Source: Thermohalobaculum sp963700775 (GTDB lineage: Bacteria > Pseudomonadota > Alphaproteobacteria > Rhodobacterales > Rhodobacteraceae). Taken from it: a DNA stretch of 64,000 bases. The notes beneath the pieces were generated by a model. That model ran no database searches. It saw nothing but the letters and a program-made list of their open reading frames with translations, and was not told where the DNA came from. The DNA is taken from NCBI GenBank assembly GCA_963700775.1, contig CAVOYU010000012.1, positions 1-64,000 of the forward strand, read 5' to 3'. Made by a program: the position numbers and the translations under genes. This document shows positions 45,661 to 54,985 of this stretch, piece by piece (the stretch's first letter is position 1; the number at the start of each line of letters is the position of its first letter).

Positions 45661-46524
45661 ATGACCATGCGGATCGCGAAGCTTGTGGCCTGGGCGACGG
45701 CGGGGATGATTTGGGTTTCCGGCTCGGCGGCCATGGCACAGGAGACCCCGGCGCGGGCGATCGCCGGTCGCCCGGTCGATGGCGCAATGGGCTTCCAGCG
45801 CGCGGTGACCGAGGTCGCACACGGCATCCACTGGCTGGATAACTTCCTGCTGGTAATCATCAGCGTCATCTCGGCCTTTGTCATGGCGCTGCTGCTGATC
45901 GTGATTTTCCGCTACAATCACAAGGCCAACCCGAAGCCGGCGACCTTCACCCACAACGCGGTGCTCGAGGTGGCCTGGACAGCTATTCCCGTGGTGATCC
46001 TGGTCGTTCTCGCCATCCCGTCGCTGCGGCTGTTGTTCCTGCAGCTCGACGTGCCGGAACCGGACCTGACCATCAAGGCGACCGGTAACCAGTGGTACTG
46101 GAGCTACGAATACCCTGACCAGCAGATCGCGTTTGACGCGGTGATGCTCCAGCGTGACGAGCTCGAAGCCGCAGGGTACACGGAAGCCGACTATCTGCTT
46201 GCGACCGACACCAAGGTCGTCGTGCCGGTCAACGCCAATGTGCATGTGCTCGTCACCGCTTCGGACGTGATCCATGCTTGGACAATTCCCTCGTTTGGCT
46301 CGAAGATCGACGGAATTCCGGGGCGCATGAACGAGACCTGGTTCCGCGCCGACGAGACCGGCACGTTCTTCGGCCAGTGCTCCGAGCTTTGCGGCAAGGA
46401 TCACGCCTACATGCCGATCGTTGTCGAGGTGGTCAGCAAGGAGGACTTCGACGCCTGGGTGACGAAAACTCAGCAGGCTCAGAATGGCGAGGCGCCGACG
46501 AAGCTTGCTGCGGCAACGGAGTAG
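45661..46524 (+). CDS. ctaC: CtaC, cytochrome c oxidase subunit II
   Basis: A 287-residue subunit carrying the CuA centre. It has a signal peptide (KLVAWATAGMIWVSGSAAMA), two membrane helices (LDNFLLVIISVISAFVMALL; AWTAIPVVILVVLAIPSL), the aromatic GNQWYWSYEYPD stretch for electron entry, and the CuA ligands in GQCSELCGKDHAYM plus DVIHAWTIPSF. It is the first gene of the oxidase assembly operon. Subunit I (ctaD) is not in the window. Confidence 0.95.
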   Translation: MTMRIAKLVAWATAGMIWVSGSAAMAQETPARAIAGRPVDGAMGFQRAVTEVAHGIHWLDNFLLVIISVISAFVMALLLIVIFRYNHKANPKPATFTHNAVLEVAWTAIPVVILVVLAIPSLRLLFLQLDVPEPDLTIKATGNQWYWSYEYPDQQIAFDAVMLQRDELEAAGYTEADYLLATDTKVVVPVNANVHVLVTASDVIHAWTIPSFGSKIDGIPGRMNETWFRADETGTFFGQCSELCGKDHAYMPIVVEVVSKEDFDAWVTKTQQAQNGEAPTKLAAATE

Positions 46525-46554
46525 CGCCGGGGCTCCCGGCCGGAGGCAGGCGAC

Positions 46555-47518
46555 GTGACCGACATTTCTGCAGCGCAGATCCCGGCAGCGGCCCGCAGCG
46601 CGGAGCCGCAATTCGGCGATTTCGTGCTGTTGCTGAAGCCGCGCGTCATGTCGCTGGTGGTGTTCACCGCGCTTGCCGGCATGGTCGCGGCTCCCGGCTC
46701 GGTGCATCCGGTTGTGGCGATGGCGAGCTTGCTGTGCATCGCCTGCGGGGCGGGGGCGTCCGGCGCCCTGAACATGTGGTGGGACGCCGACATCGACGCC
46801 GAGATGCAGCGTACCCGCAGCCGTCCGGTACCGCGCGGAATGATCGCGCCGGGCGAGGCACTTGGGTTCGGGCTCGGCCTGTCGGTCATCTCGGTGATGA
46901 TGCTCGCGGTCGTCGCCAATCCGCTGTCAGCCGGGCTGCTCGCCTTCACCATCTTCTTCTACGCTGTCGTCTATACGATGTGGCTGAAGCGTTCGACGCC
47001 GCAGAACATCGTGATCGGCGGCGCTGCAGGGGCGTTCCCGCCGGTAATCGGCTGGGCGGCGGCGACCGGTGGAATCGAACCGGCGCCGCTTCTGCTTTTC
47101 CTGGTGATCTTCCTCTGGACGCCGCCGCATTTCTGGGCGCTGGCACTGTTTCGCAACGATGACTACGCCCGCGCTGGCGTGCCGATGATGCCGGTGGTCG
47201 CGGGTGAAGCCTCGACCCGGCGGCAGATTTCGGCTCTATGCACTGCTGCTAGCGCCCGTCGCGATCGCGCCGGCCTTTACCGTCGCAGGCGGGCCGATCT
47301 ATCTCGCGGTGGCTCTGGCCGCGAACGTGGCCTTCCTGCGTGGTGCCTGGGCCGTCTCGCGCCGCAGCCATGCGGCGGCGGAAGCCGATCTTTACCTTGC
47401 CGAGAAGAAGCTGTTTGGGGTTTCGATCGTCTATCTTTTCGTGCTGTTCGCCGCAGTCGTTGCCGATGCGGCCATAGACGCAGCCCTGGGGGCTGTGGCC
47501 TGGCCGGTTTGGTACTGA
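46555..47518 (+). CDS. ctaB: CtaB, heme O synthase (protoheme IX farnesyltransferase), frameshifted
   Basis: A UbiA-type prenyltransferase of about 320 residues that farnesylates heme B. It starts with GTG at 46555. The prenyl-diphosphate motif NMWWDADIDAEMQRT and the TRSRPVPRG loop are intact; HFWALALFRNDDYA and PMMPVVAGE follow. At 47228-47230 a TTT run holds one extra T; the next frame resumes with RLYALLLAPVAIAP and finishes to 47518 with the last helices. Removing one T gives QIRLYALLLAP. Without it the last three helices are lost. Confidence 0.9.
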
Positions 47519-47519
47519 G

Positions 47520-47672
47520 ATGGCGCTGACCATGCGAGAGGACCATGAGCTTCACCGCCGCCGGCGCAGCCGCAACATCGGGCTGCTGGTCGTGCTGCTG
47601 GGACTTGTGGCGCTTTTGTTCTGGGTGACCATCGCCAAGATGGGCAGCCATGCCGGCAATCCGTGGGGCTGA
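47520..47672 (+). CDS. Small single-pass membrane protein of the oxidase operon (CoxF-like)
   Basis: A 50-residue protein starting MALTMREDHELHRRRRSRN, with one membrane helix (IGLLVVLLGLVALLFWVTIA) and a short periplasmic tail. It lies between ctaB (1 base before) and ctaG (1 base after), where Rhodobacteraceae carry a small cytochrome oxidase assembly-associated protein often called CoxF. The function is unknown but the context is constant. The basic N-terminus predicts a cytoplasmic-in orientation. Confidence 0.75.
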   Translation: MALTMREDHELHRRRRSRNIGLLVVLLGLVALLFWVTIAKMGSHAGNPWG

Positions 47673-47673
47673 G

Positions 47674-48261
47674 ATGAGCGGGCAAAAGAACAGGCCGGAT
47701 CTGCGCCGTAAGACGATCCCGCTGGTCTTGGTCGTGCTGGGAATGGGCGGCATGGGCTGGGCGGCGGTGCCGCTCTACAGCCTTTTCTGCAAGGTTACCG
47801 GATTCGGTGGAACGACGCAGGTTGCCTCGCAGGGCGCCGACCGGGTGCTCGATCAAATGATCACGGTTCGTTTCGACGCCTCGACCGCCGGGGGGATGCC
47901 CTGGGAGTTCCGCCCGATGCAGAATACCATGAAACTGCGCATCGGTGAGACCGCGCTTGCCTTCTACGAGGCCTACAACCCGACCGATCGGGAGGTGGCG
48001 GGATCTGCGACCTACAATGTCGCGCCCTTTTCGGTTGGCGGGTATTTTACCAAGATCGATTGCTTCTGCTTCACCCAACAGGTGCTACAGCCGCATCAAC
48101 GGATCCGGATGCCGGTGACCTTCTATGTCGACCCCGACATCGTTGCGGACGCCGAGGCGAACGGAGCAGGGACGATCACGCTATCCTACACATTCTTCGA
48201 GACCAAACTGGACAGCGAGGACGTGCTGAGCCAGACAACGACTGAGGCGCGCGTCAACTGA
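47674..48261 (+). CDS. ctaG: CtaG/Cox11, copper-delivery assembly factor for CuB
   Basis: A 195-residue inner-membrane-anchored copper chaperone. One helix (TIPLVLVVLGMGGMGWAAVP) precedes YSLFCKVTGFGGT, with the Cys of Cox11, and the copper-binding pair in KIDCFCFTQQ. It delivers copper to subunit I. Placement after ctaB and the small membrane gene and before ctaE is standard. Confidence 0.94.
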   Translation: MSGQKNRPDLRRKTIPLVLVVLGMGGMGWAAVPLYSLFCKVTGFGGTTQVASQGADRVLDQMITVRFDASTAGGMPWEFRPMQNTMKLRIGETALAFYEAYNPTDREVAGSATYNVAPFSVGGYFTKIDCFCFTQQVLQPHQRIRMPVTFYVDPDIVADAEANGAGTITLSYTFFETKLDSEDVLSQTTTEARVN

Positions 48262-48284
48262 CGCGGGGGGGAACGGAGGACCAT

Positions 48285-49106
48285 ATGGCCCACACCAAGG
48301 AACACGACTACCACATCATCAATCCCAGCCTCTGGCCCTTCCTGGGCGCGGCCAGCGGCTTCATCATGCTGACCGGCGCGGTGCTGTGGTTTCACGATGT
48401 GACATGGCTGGTTTTCGCCCTTGGCGCTCTCGGGGTCGCCTATACCATGTTCGTCTGGTGGTCGGACGTGATCCACGAGGCGCAGACCGGCGACCATACA
48501 CCGGTCGTGCGCATCGGGCTGAGGATGGGCTTCATCCTGTTCATCATGTCAGAGGTGATGTTCTTCTCGGCCTGGTTCTGGACGTTCTTCAAGCACGCGA
48601 TCTTCCCTGGTGTTGATGACTGGGCGGGGATGATGGGTGCGACCTGGAACTCGCCCGACGGCGTCTGGCCGCCGGCCGACGTGATCCCCTTCAATCCCTG
48701 GGATCTGCCGCTTATCAATACGCTGATCCTGCTGCTCTCGGGCTGCACGGTGACCTGGGCGCACCACGCACTGATCGAGAACAAGCGGCCGAGCCTGATC
48801 TACGGCCTGATGTTGACCGTGTTCCTGGGCGCGCTGTTCACCGTGTTCCAGGCCTACGAGTACAGCCACGCCCAGTTCGGCTTCTCGCACAACATCTACG
48901 GGACCACCTTCTTCATGGCGACCGGCTTCCACGGCTTCCACGTGATCGTCGGGACGATCTTCCTGTTCGTCTGCCTGATGCGGGCCCGCGCCGGACACTT
49001 CACGCCCGAGCAGCATGTGGGATTCGAGGCGGCGGCCTGGTACTGGCACTTTGTCGACGTGGTGTGGTTGTTCCTGTTCGCCTGCATCTACATCTGGGGC
49101 AGCTGA
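48285..49106 (+). CDS. ctaE: CtaE, cytochrome c oxidase subunit III
   Basis: A 273-residue seven-helix subunit. HDYHIINPSLWPFLGAASGF at the start, WWSDVIHEAQTGDHTPVVRI, FILFIMSEVMFFSAWFWTFF and the C-terminal FEAAAWYWHFVDVVWLFLF are typical. ATG 48285 follows CGGAGGA. It is the last structural subunit gene in the operon, followed by a terminator hairpin. Confidence 0.96.
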   Translation: MAHTKEHDYHIINPSLWPFLGAASGFIMLTGAVLWFHDVTWLVFALGALGVAYTMFVWWSDVIHEAQTGDHTPVVRIGLRMGFILFIMSEVMFFSAWFWTFFKHAIFPGVDDWAGMMGATWNSPDGVWPPADVIPFNPWDLPLINTLILLLSGCTVTWAHHALIENKRPSLIYGLMLTVFLGALFTVFQAYEYSHAQFGFSHNIYGTTFFMATGFHGFHVIVGTIFLFVCLMRARAGHFTPEQHVGFEAAAWYWHFVDVVWLFLFACIYIWGS

Positions 49107-49128
49107 GGCACTGGCGACACGAGTTCGG

Positions 49129-49150
49129 CCGCCGCCCCCAGGGGCGGCGG
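49129..49150 (+). terminator. Terminator after ctaE
   Basis: CCGCCGCCCC (49129-49138) pairs with GGGGCGGCGG (49141-49150) and is followed by TTCGCTTTT. It may partly separate the oxidase genes from the SURF1 gene. Confidence 0.65.
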
Positions 49151-49169
49151 TTCGCTTTTGGAGGCGCGG

Positions 49170-49847
49170 GTGAGGCGCGGCGTCTTGGCAGCGGTGGTGT
49201 TCGGACTGGTCGGCACTGGCGTGCTGGTCGAACTCGGGGTCTGGCAGCTCCAGCGGCTTGCCTGGAAGCAAGCGCTCATCGCCCGGTTGGAAGAGCGCCT
49301 TGCGGCCGAGCCGGTTCCGTTGCCCATCCGGCCGGATCCTGCGACCGATGCATTCTTGCGCGTTGCGGCTGACGGGATCGTCGGAGGCCCTGAAGTCCAT
49401 CTGCTGACATCGCTGCAGCGGTCGGGACCCGGTTTCCGGGTGATTGCGCCACTCGCGACATCGGGCGGGCGCACGGTTCTGGTCGATCTGGGGTACATTC
49501 CCGAAGCCGACAAGAATGCTGCACGCCCGCCTGCGACGGGGATGGTGACAGGGGCGCTCTACTGGCCGGAGGAGACAGACGGCTTTACCCCGGCGCCTGA
49601 CCTTGGGGCCAACATCTGGTTTGCGCGCGACCTTCCAGCAATGGCAGCGGCCCTCGGCACCGAGCCGCTGCTGATCGTCGCCGAATCGCACCCGTTCGGC
49701 AGCTTGCCGAGGCCCCTTCGGCTGGGGGTGAACTTGCCCAATGACCATCTGCAATACGCAATCACCTGGTTCGCCCTGGCATTGGTTTGGGCGGTGATGA
49801 GCGCGATGCTCGTCCGCCGCGAGGCGCGTCGCGAAAGCACCGCCTGA
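49170..49847 (+). CDS. SURF1-family cytochrome oxidase assembly protein
   Basis: A 225-residue protein with an N-terminal helix (GVLAAVVFGLVGTGVLVELG), the family GVWQLQRLAWKQALI motif, a periplasmic domain with VLVDLGYIPEADKN and GALYWPE, and a second helix near the end (AITWFALALVWAVMSAML). SURF1 helps insert heme a into subunit I. The GTG at 49170 after GGAGG is chosen; TTG 49158 is an alternative. It overlaps in function with ctaB and ctaG nearby. Confidence 0.88.
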   Translation: MRRGVLAAVVFGLVGTGVLVELGVWQLQRLAWKQALIARLEERLAAEPVPLPIRPDPATDAFLRVAADGIVGGPEVHLLTSLQRSGPGFRVIAPLATSGGRTVLVDLGYIPEADKNAARPPATGMVTGALYWPEETDGFTPAPDLGANIWFARDLPAMAAALGTEPLLIVAESHPFGSLPRPLRLGVNLPNDHLQYAITWFALALVWAVMSAMLVRREARRESTA

Positions 49848-49952
49848 TCTCGTGTACCGGTCATGATTTCGCCGCTTCCGGCGTAGACGTTGTTCCCGCG
49901 TTCCCGGTGGGTTATGAGCGCGGGACGGCGGACAGCGAGGAACGAGGCGGCA

Positions 49953-51347
49953 ATGCGCTACGTGAGTACGAGGGGCGAGGCACCGACCCTGTCCTTCGAG
50001 GAGGCCTTGCTGAGCGGGCTTGCCCGCGACGGCGGCCTCTACGTTCCTGAGAGCTGGCCTGCCATCTCGGCCTCAGAGATCGCCGGGTTCGCCGGGCAGA
50101 GCTACGAGGATGTCGCCTTCCGCCTGATGCGGCCCTTTATCGGCGAGACCTTCAGCGACGACGAGTTCCGTAACATCCTTGCCCGCGCCTATGGCGGCTT
50201 CGCCCACCGCGCCGTATGCCCGATCTCGCAGCTCGGGCCGAACGAGTTCCTGCTCGAGCTGTTCCACGGGCCGACGCTTGCGTTCAAGGACGTGGCGATG
50301 CAGCTCATCGGCCAGATGTTTGAGGCGTTGCTGGAGCGGCGCGGCCGGCGCATAACTATCGTCGGGGCCACTAGCGGCGACACCGGCTCGGCGGCGATCG
50401 AGGCATTCCGGGGGCTCGACGCGGTCGATGTCTTCATCATGTATCCGCATGGCCGGGTCTCGGAGGTGCAGCGCCGGCAGATGACTACGCCTTCGGAGGC
50501 CAATGTCCACGCCATTGCGGTTGACGGCGATTTCGACGACTGCCAGGCGCGGCTGAAGGACATGTTCAACGACTTCGGCTTCCGCGACGATGTGGGGCTG
50601 GCCGGGGTCAACTCGATCAACTGGGCGCGCGTAATGGCGCAGGTGGTCTACTACTTCACCGCCGCCGTCTCGCTGGGCGCGCCGCACCGGAAGGTCTCGT
50701 TCGCCGTGCCCACGGGCAATTTCGGCGACATCTTCGCGGGCTATGTCGCCAAGCGCATGGGCCTGCCGGTCGGGCGGCTGGTGATCGCCACCAACCAGAA
50801 TGACATCCTCCACCGGACGCTGGAGACCGGCACCTATGCGCGGGGCGAGGTGGCGCCCTCGATCTCGCCCTCGATGGACATCCAGGTGAGCTCGAATTTC
50901 GAGCGGCTGCTGTTCGAGGTGAACGACCGCGAAGGCGCGGCGGTGGCGCAGCAGATGCAGGAATTCACCGCCTCGGGCCGCTTCGCGCTGAGCCAGGGCG
51001 CGCTGTCGCGGCTGCGCGAGGACTTCGACAGTGCCCGGGTCTCGGAGGAAGAGACGCTGGGCACCATCGCGGGAGCGGCGAAGTGCACGGCGCATTTGGT
51101 CTGCCCGCACACCGCGGTCGGCATGATGGCGGCGCATGAGCGTCGGGGCAACCCGGCGGTGCCGATGGTGGTGCTGGGCACCGCTCATCCGGCGAAGTTC
51201 CCCGACGCAGTCGAGAAGGCGACCGGCACCCGTCCGGCGCTGCCGCCGCATATGGCCGACCTCTACAGGCGGCCCGAGCGGGTAACCCGCGTCGCCAACG
51301 ACCTCGGCGCCATCGAGGCGCTGATCCGGAAGGAGCGGCGGGCATGA
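49953..51347 (+). CDS. thrC: ThrC, threonine synthase
   Basis: A 464-residue PLP enzyme that makes threonine from O-phosphohomoserine. MRYVSTRGEAPTLSFEEALL is the family start, FHGPTLAFKDVAMQLIG carries the PLP Lys, and GATSGDTGSAAIEA, VPTGNFGDIFAGYVAKRMGL bind the cofactor phosphate. The ATG at 49953 follows GAGG. Its stop overlaps the start of the M16 peptidase gene (51344-51347). Confidence 0.95.
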   Translation: MRYVSTRGEAPTLSFEEALLSGLARDGGLYVPESWPAISASEIAGFAGQSYEDVAFRLMRPFIGETFSDDEFRNILARAYGGFAHRAVCPISQLGPNEFLLELFHGPTLAFKDVAMQLIGQMFEALLERRGRRITIVGATSGDTGSAAIEAFRGLDAVDVFIMYPHGRVSEVQRRQMTTPSEANVHAIAVDGDFDDCQARLKDMFNDFGFRDDVGLAGVNSINWARVMAQVVYYFTAAVSLGAPHRKVSFAVPTGNFGDIFAGYVAKRMGLPVGRLVIATNQNDILHRTLETGTYARGEVAPSISPSMDIQVSSNFERLLFEVNDREGAAVAQQMQEFTASGRFALSQGALSRLREDFDSARVSEEETLGTIAGAAKCTAHLVCPHTAVGMMAAHERRGNPAVPMVVLGTAHPAKFPDAVEKATGTRPALPPHMADLYRRPERVTRVANDLGAIEALIRKERRA

Positions 51348-52603
51348 CGGTGCGCCTCGACACGCTGACCAACGGATTCCGTGTGGTTACCGAGCGGATG
51401 CCGGGCCTCACCTCGGCGGCGATCGGCATCTGGGTCGATGCGGGCACCCGGCACGAGCGGGTCGAGGAGAACGGCATCGCTCACTTCCTCGAGCACATGG
51501 CCTTCAAGGGAACGCACCGGCGCACCGCGAGGCAGATTGCCGAGGAGATCGAGGACGTGGGCGGCTATCTCAACGCCTACACATCGCGCGAGCGCACGGC
51601 CTATTATGCCCGCGTGCTCGCTGGGGACGTTCCGCTGGCGATGGATCTGATCGCCGACATCCTGCGCGACCCGCTTCTGGCCGAGGCCGACATCGAAACC
51701 GAGCGCCACGTGATCCTACAGGAGATAGGCCAGGCGCACGACACACCGGACGACATCATCTTCGACTGGCTGCAAGAGACCGCCTTTCCGGGGCAGCCGA
51801 TGGGCCGGGCAATCCTCGGGCCACCTGAGCGGGTGCGCGCCTTCGGCAAGGCCGATCTCGGCGGCTTCATTGGCACCCACTACCAGCCTGGGCGGATGAT
51901 CCTCTCGGCTGCCGGTGGAGTAGACCATGACGCTATCCGCCGGCAGGCAGAGGCACTGTTCGGCGACATGTCTGCCGAGCCGGCGCCGGCCTTGCAGCCG
52001 GCGCGCTTTGCGGGCGGCGAGCGCCGGGTCGTCAAGCCGCTCGAACAGGCGCACATGGCACTGGCGCTGGCGTCGCCCTCGTTCCTCGACGACGATTACC
52101 ACGCAGCGCAGATTCTTTCGGTCGCGCTCGGCGGAGGTATGTCATCGCGTCTGTTCCAGGAGGCACGCGAGATCCGTGGCCTCTGCTACACGATTTTCGC
52201 CCAGTGCTCGGCCTGGTCGGATTCGGGCATCATGACCATCTATGCGGGAACTGGAGCCGAGGAACTGCCCGAGCTGCTGGACCTCACGGCGGTCGAGTTG
52301 GCGAGGTCCACCCGTGACCTCGCCGAGGCGGAAATCGCGCGTGCCCGCGCCCAGACGAAGGCGGGGCTGCTGATGGGACTGGAGAGCGCCGCGTCGCGGG
52401 CCGAGCGTCTGGCCTCGATGCTCTCGGCTTGGGGAAGAGTGCCGCCGATCGAGGAGATTGTCGCAAAAGTCGATGCGGTGGGCGTAGCTGAAGCGCAGGC
52501 TGCGGCGGCCCGGATGCTGAGCGCGCCGCCAGCGCTTGCGCTTTACGGGCCGGTTGAACGAGCCGGGCCGGTCGATTCCCTGGCCGCGCAGTTCGCGGCC
52601 TGA
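51344..52603 (+). CDS. M16-family zinc peptidase (processing-peptidase-like)
   Basis: A 419-residue protein with the inverted zinc motif HFLEH (His47, Glu50, His51) in ENGIAHFLEHMAFKGTHRR and the downstream Glu in IETERHVILQEIGQ. The C-terminal half has the expected GGGMSSRLFQEAREIRGLCY and RAERLASMLSAWGR. It resembles the mitochondrial processing peptidase beta subunit and bacterial PqqL/YmxG. Overlap with thrC indicates one operon with the GNAT gene downstream. Confidence 0.9.
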   Translation: MTVRLDTLTNGFRVVTERMPGLTSAAIGIWVDAGTRHERVEENGIAHFLEHMAFKGTHRRTARQIAEEIEDVGGYLNAYTSRERTAYYARVLAGDVPLAMDLIADILRDPLLAEADIETERHVILQEIGQAHDTPDDIIFDWLQETAFPGQPMGRAILGPPERVRAFGKADLGGFIGTHYQPGRMILSAAGGVDHDAIRRQAEALFGDMSAEPAPALQPARFAGGERRVVKPLEQAHMALALASPSFLDDDYHAAQILSVALGGGMSSRLFQEAREIRGLCYTIFAQCSAWSDSGIMTIYAGTGAEELPELLDLTAVELARSTRDLAEAEIARARAQTKAGLLMGLESAASRAERLASMLSAWGRVPPIEEIVAKVDAVGVAEAQAAAARMLSAPPALALYGPVERAGPVDSLAAQFAA

Positions 52604-52607
52604 GCCG

Positions 52608-53195
52608 ATGTTTGCGCGCCGCAACCGCACCGACACGGAACTCCAGACCGAGCGCCTGGCGATGCGTCCGCCGGAGATGCGCGATTTCGAGGGATGGGCG
52701 CGGCTGCGCCGTGAGAGCCAGGATTTTCTCGCTCCATGGGAACCGCAATGGTCTCGCGATCACCTTACCAGCCGCGCTTTCCGGAACCGGGTGACCTGGG
52801 CTGAGCGGGCGATCCGCCAGGGAGAGGCTTATCCCCTGTTCCTGTTCCGCAAGAAGGACGGGCAGATCATCGGCGGGGTGACGCTGTCGAACATTCGCCG
52901 CCATCCTGCCCAGGCCGGGACACTCGGGTACTGGGTCGGAGAGCAGTACGCCATGCAGGGCTACATGACCGAGTCCCTGCTTGCTCTGCGTGACCACGCG
53001 TTTGGGAACTTCGACATCTCACGGCTGGAAGCCGCCTGCCTGCCCGACAACGTAGCTTCGCGTCGGTTGCTGGAGCGCTGCGGCTTCATCTACGAAGGCG
53101 TGGCGAGAGCCTATCTGAAGATCGACGGCCGCTGGCGGAACCATGTCCTCTACGCGTCGCTCCGAGCAGACCGGATGGGCGCAACGAACGACTGA
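52608..53195 (+). CDS. GNAT N-acetyltransferase (RimJ/RimL-like)
   Basis: A 195-residue protein. The N-terminal TERLAMRPPEMRDFEGWARL, then IIGGVTLSNIRRHPAQAGTL, GYWVGEQYAMQGYMTESLLA (the acetyl-CoA pyrophosphate loop region) and NVASRRLLERCGFIYEGVAR are typical of acetyltransferases of ribosomal-protein or alanine type. It starts 4 bases after the M16 gene, with ATG at 52608. The substrate is unknown. Confidence 0.88.
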   Translation: MFARRNRTDTELQTERLAMRPPEMRDFEGWARLRRESQDFLAPWEPQWSRDHLTSRAFRNRVTWAERAIRQGEAYPLFLFRKKDGQIIGGVTLSNIRRHPAQAGTLGYWVGEQYAMQGYMTESLLALRDHAFGNFDISRLEAACLPDNVASRRLLERCGFIYEGVARAYLKIDGRWRNHVLYASLRADRMGATND

Positions 53196-53215
53196 GCATT
53201 TCCGCGCACTTTGCG

Positions 53216-53806
53216 TCAGGCTGTGCCGCCGGTCGCGGACAGCATCGACGGATGGACGCCGAGCTTCGCCAGAGCCCGGTCCCATTTGCTGTCCTCCTCT
53301 GCGCCGAACAGAAGCTCGGAATCCGCGGGGCAGGCGAGCCAGCCATTGGCGCGCAGTTCAGACTCGAGCTGGCCCGGCGCCCAGCCAGCATAGCCGAGTG
53401 CCACAATCGCCTTCTTGGGCCCGCGCTTCATCGCCATCGCGTGCAGGATGTCGAGGGTCGCGGTCATCGACGTTTCCTCGTCGACCTGCATGGTTGCGTC
53501 GTCGGCGTGATAATCGGCGCTGTGCAGCACGAAGCCGCGCCCGGTCTCGACCGGGCCGCCGTAGTGAACCGGTACCTTGCCCATGATGGATCCAATCGGG
53601 ATGTCCAGTTTCTTGAACAGATCCTTGAGCTTCAGATTGTCGGCACGCCGGTTGACGATCAGCCCCATGGCGCCGTCGGACGAATGGGCACAGAGATAGA
53701 CGAGCGTTTTCTGGAAACGCGGGTCGCGCATCCCCGGCATCGCGATCAGAACCTGACCGTCCAGGAATTCGCCAGCGCCCGATTCCGCTTCGTTCTCCAT
53801 ACACAT
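53216..53806 (-). CDS. YqgE/AlgH-family protein
   Basis: A 196-residue soluble protein of the UPF0301 family: GQVLIAMPGMRDPRFQKTLV, HSSDGAMGLIVNRR, VHYGGPVETGRGFVLHS and ALGYAGWAPGQLESELRANG are the conserved blocks. The biochemical role is not established; in some species it affects alginate or stress regulation. The start at 53806 (MCMENEAES) is preferred; ATG 53800 is possible. It is convergent with the GNAT gene (20 bases between ends). Confidence 0.85.
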   Translation of the reverse strand: MCMENEAESGAGEFLDGQVLIAMPGMRDPRFQKTLVYLCAHSSDGAMGLIVNRRADNLKLKDLFKKLDIPIGSIMGKVPVHYGGPVETGRGFVLHSADYHADDATMQVDEETSMTATLDILHAMAMKRGPKKAIVALGYAGWAPGQLESELRANGWLACPADSELLFGAEEDSKWDRALAKLGVHPSMLSATGGTA

Positions 53807-53888
53807 AATGTGGGCCCGCCTGGCGCCGCACGCAAGAAATCGCGCAAACGTTATGGTGAAATCGGTCAACCCCACTTATTTTAGGACT

Positions 53889-54755
53889 ATGTCACGCTGC
53901 TTCACTCTCGCGGGCGCTGCAATGGCGTCTGCCCTGATTATCTCTTGTCCGGGCCTCGGTTCGACTCACGCGCACGCGCAGTCGCTCGTGTCCCAGGGCG
54001 AGTCGTTTATCGAGGTCGATCTAGTTTCCGGCCATGCGGAAACGGACGGTAGCCGGATGGTGGGTCTGGTTATCGACCTGGCGCCGGGTTGGAAGACCTA
54101 TTGGCGATACCCGGGCGCCGCGGGCATCCCGCCGCGCTTCGACTGGTCGAAATCGCGCAATCTGGGCAGCGCCGAGGTGCTTTGGCCGCGCCCGCACATC
54201 TTCGAGAGCTTTGGGATGGAGACGCTCGGTTATTCCGGCCGTGTGGTGTTTCCAGTCCGCCTGATTCCGACAGATGCCGGCGAGCCGATGGAGATCGACC
54301 TGGCGCTGGCGTTGGGCGTCTGCCGCGATATCTGCGTACTGGAGGAGACGACGGTGCAAGGCATGATCGCGCCCGGAGCGCCGGAGGTCGGCTCCGACCT
54401 GGTGCGTGCTGCTGAGGGCGTTGTCCCACGGCCCGGCGGCGACCTTGGCCTCACGGTTGCGACCTGCGAAATCAGCGGCGCGGGCGACAAGCGCCAGTTC
54501 GATGCGGTGCTCGACTTCGACCGGCCGCTGGAAGGGCCGGTCGTGGTTCTAGAGGGCCCGGACACCGCCTGGTTCGGCAGGGTCGAGACGACTGCCGAGG
54601 CGGGAGACTCGCCTGGTGGCAGCCGCTTGCGCGTGGCCGCCGAGATGTCGCTGTCGCACGCCGGTGCATGGGTGAGCCGCTCGCAGATGCGGATGACCGT
54701 GCTTGCCGGCGACCTCGCCGCCGACGTGAAGGGATGCACGGCGCCGGCCGGGTAG
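53889..54755 (+). CDS. Periplasmic DsbD-alpha-type domain protein
   Basis: A 288-residue exported protein with a signal peptide (AGAAMASALIISCPGLGSTHAHA). The N-terminal half (IDLAPGWKTYWRYPGAAGIP, FDWSKSRNLGSAEVLWP) matches the DsbD/ScsB N-terminal domain, and LGVCRDICVLEE carries a Cys-x3-Cys pair usual for such domains. There are no membrane helices, so it is the stand-alone periplasmic domain and not a full DsbD. It likely takes part in periplasmic thiol exchange; this is inference. It is divergent from yqgE. Confidence 0.8.
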   Translation: MSRCFTLAGAAMASALIISCPGLGSTHAHAQSLVSQGESFIEVDLVSGHAETDGSRMVGLVIDLAPGWKTYWRYPGAAGIPPRFDWSKSRNLGSAEVLWPRPHIFESFGMETLGYSGRVVFPVRLIPTDAGEPMEIDLALALGVCRDICVLEETTVQGMIAPGAPEVGSDLVRAAEGVVPRPGGDLGLTVATCEISGAGDKRQFDAVLDFDRPLEGPVVVLEGPDTAWFGRVETTAEAGDSPGGSRLRVAAEMSLSHAGAWVSRSQMRMTVLAGDLAADVKGCTAPAG

Positions 54756-54774
54756 TGGCCGCGCCCCTGGCCGG

Positions 54775-54985
54775 TCAGGCGCGCATTGCCGGAGTTATCA
54801 GCCCGACCACTGCGCCAGAGGGGTCGCTGATCATCGCTGTCCGGCCGACGCCTTGGATGTCAAACGGCTCTTTCAGTACCTTGCCCTTCGCCTTGCCAGC
54901 CTGCGACCCTCTTGAAGAAGGCCTTTGCTGCTGCCACGTCGCCGGTGATCAACTCCGACCAGTGAATTGTTCCCTGATCAGACAT
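54775..54985 (-). pseudogene. Glyoxalase/VOC-family gene remnant with internal deletion
   Basis: Starting at ATG 54985 after an AGGAG site, the frame reads MSDQGTIHWSELITGDVAAA and AKAFFKRVAGW, the start of VOC/glyoxalase-like proteins. About 35 codons on, the matching C-terminal end appears in another frame: GKVLKEPFDIQGVGRTAM, then ISDPSGAVVGLITPAMRA. About 50-60 residues that normally lie between are missing and the frames disagree by one base, so this is an internal deletion. It belonged to the DUF899-SRPBCC-ArsR gene set. Confidence 0.65.
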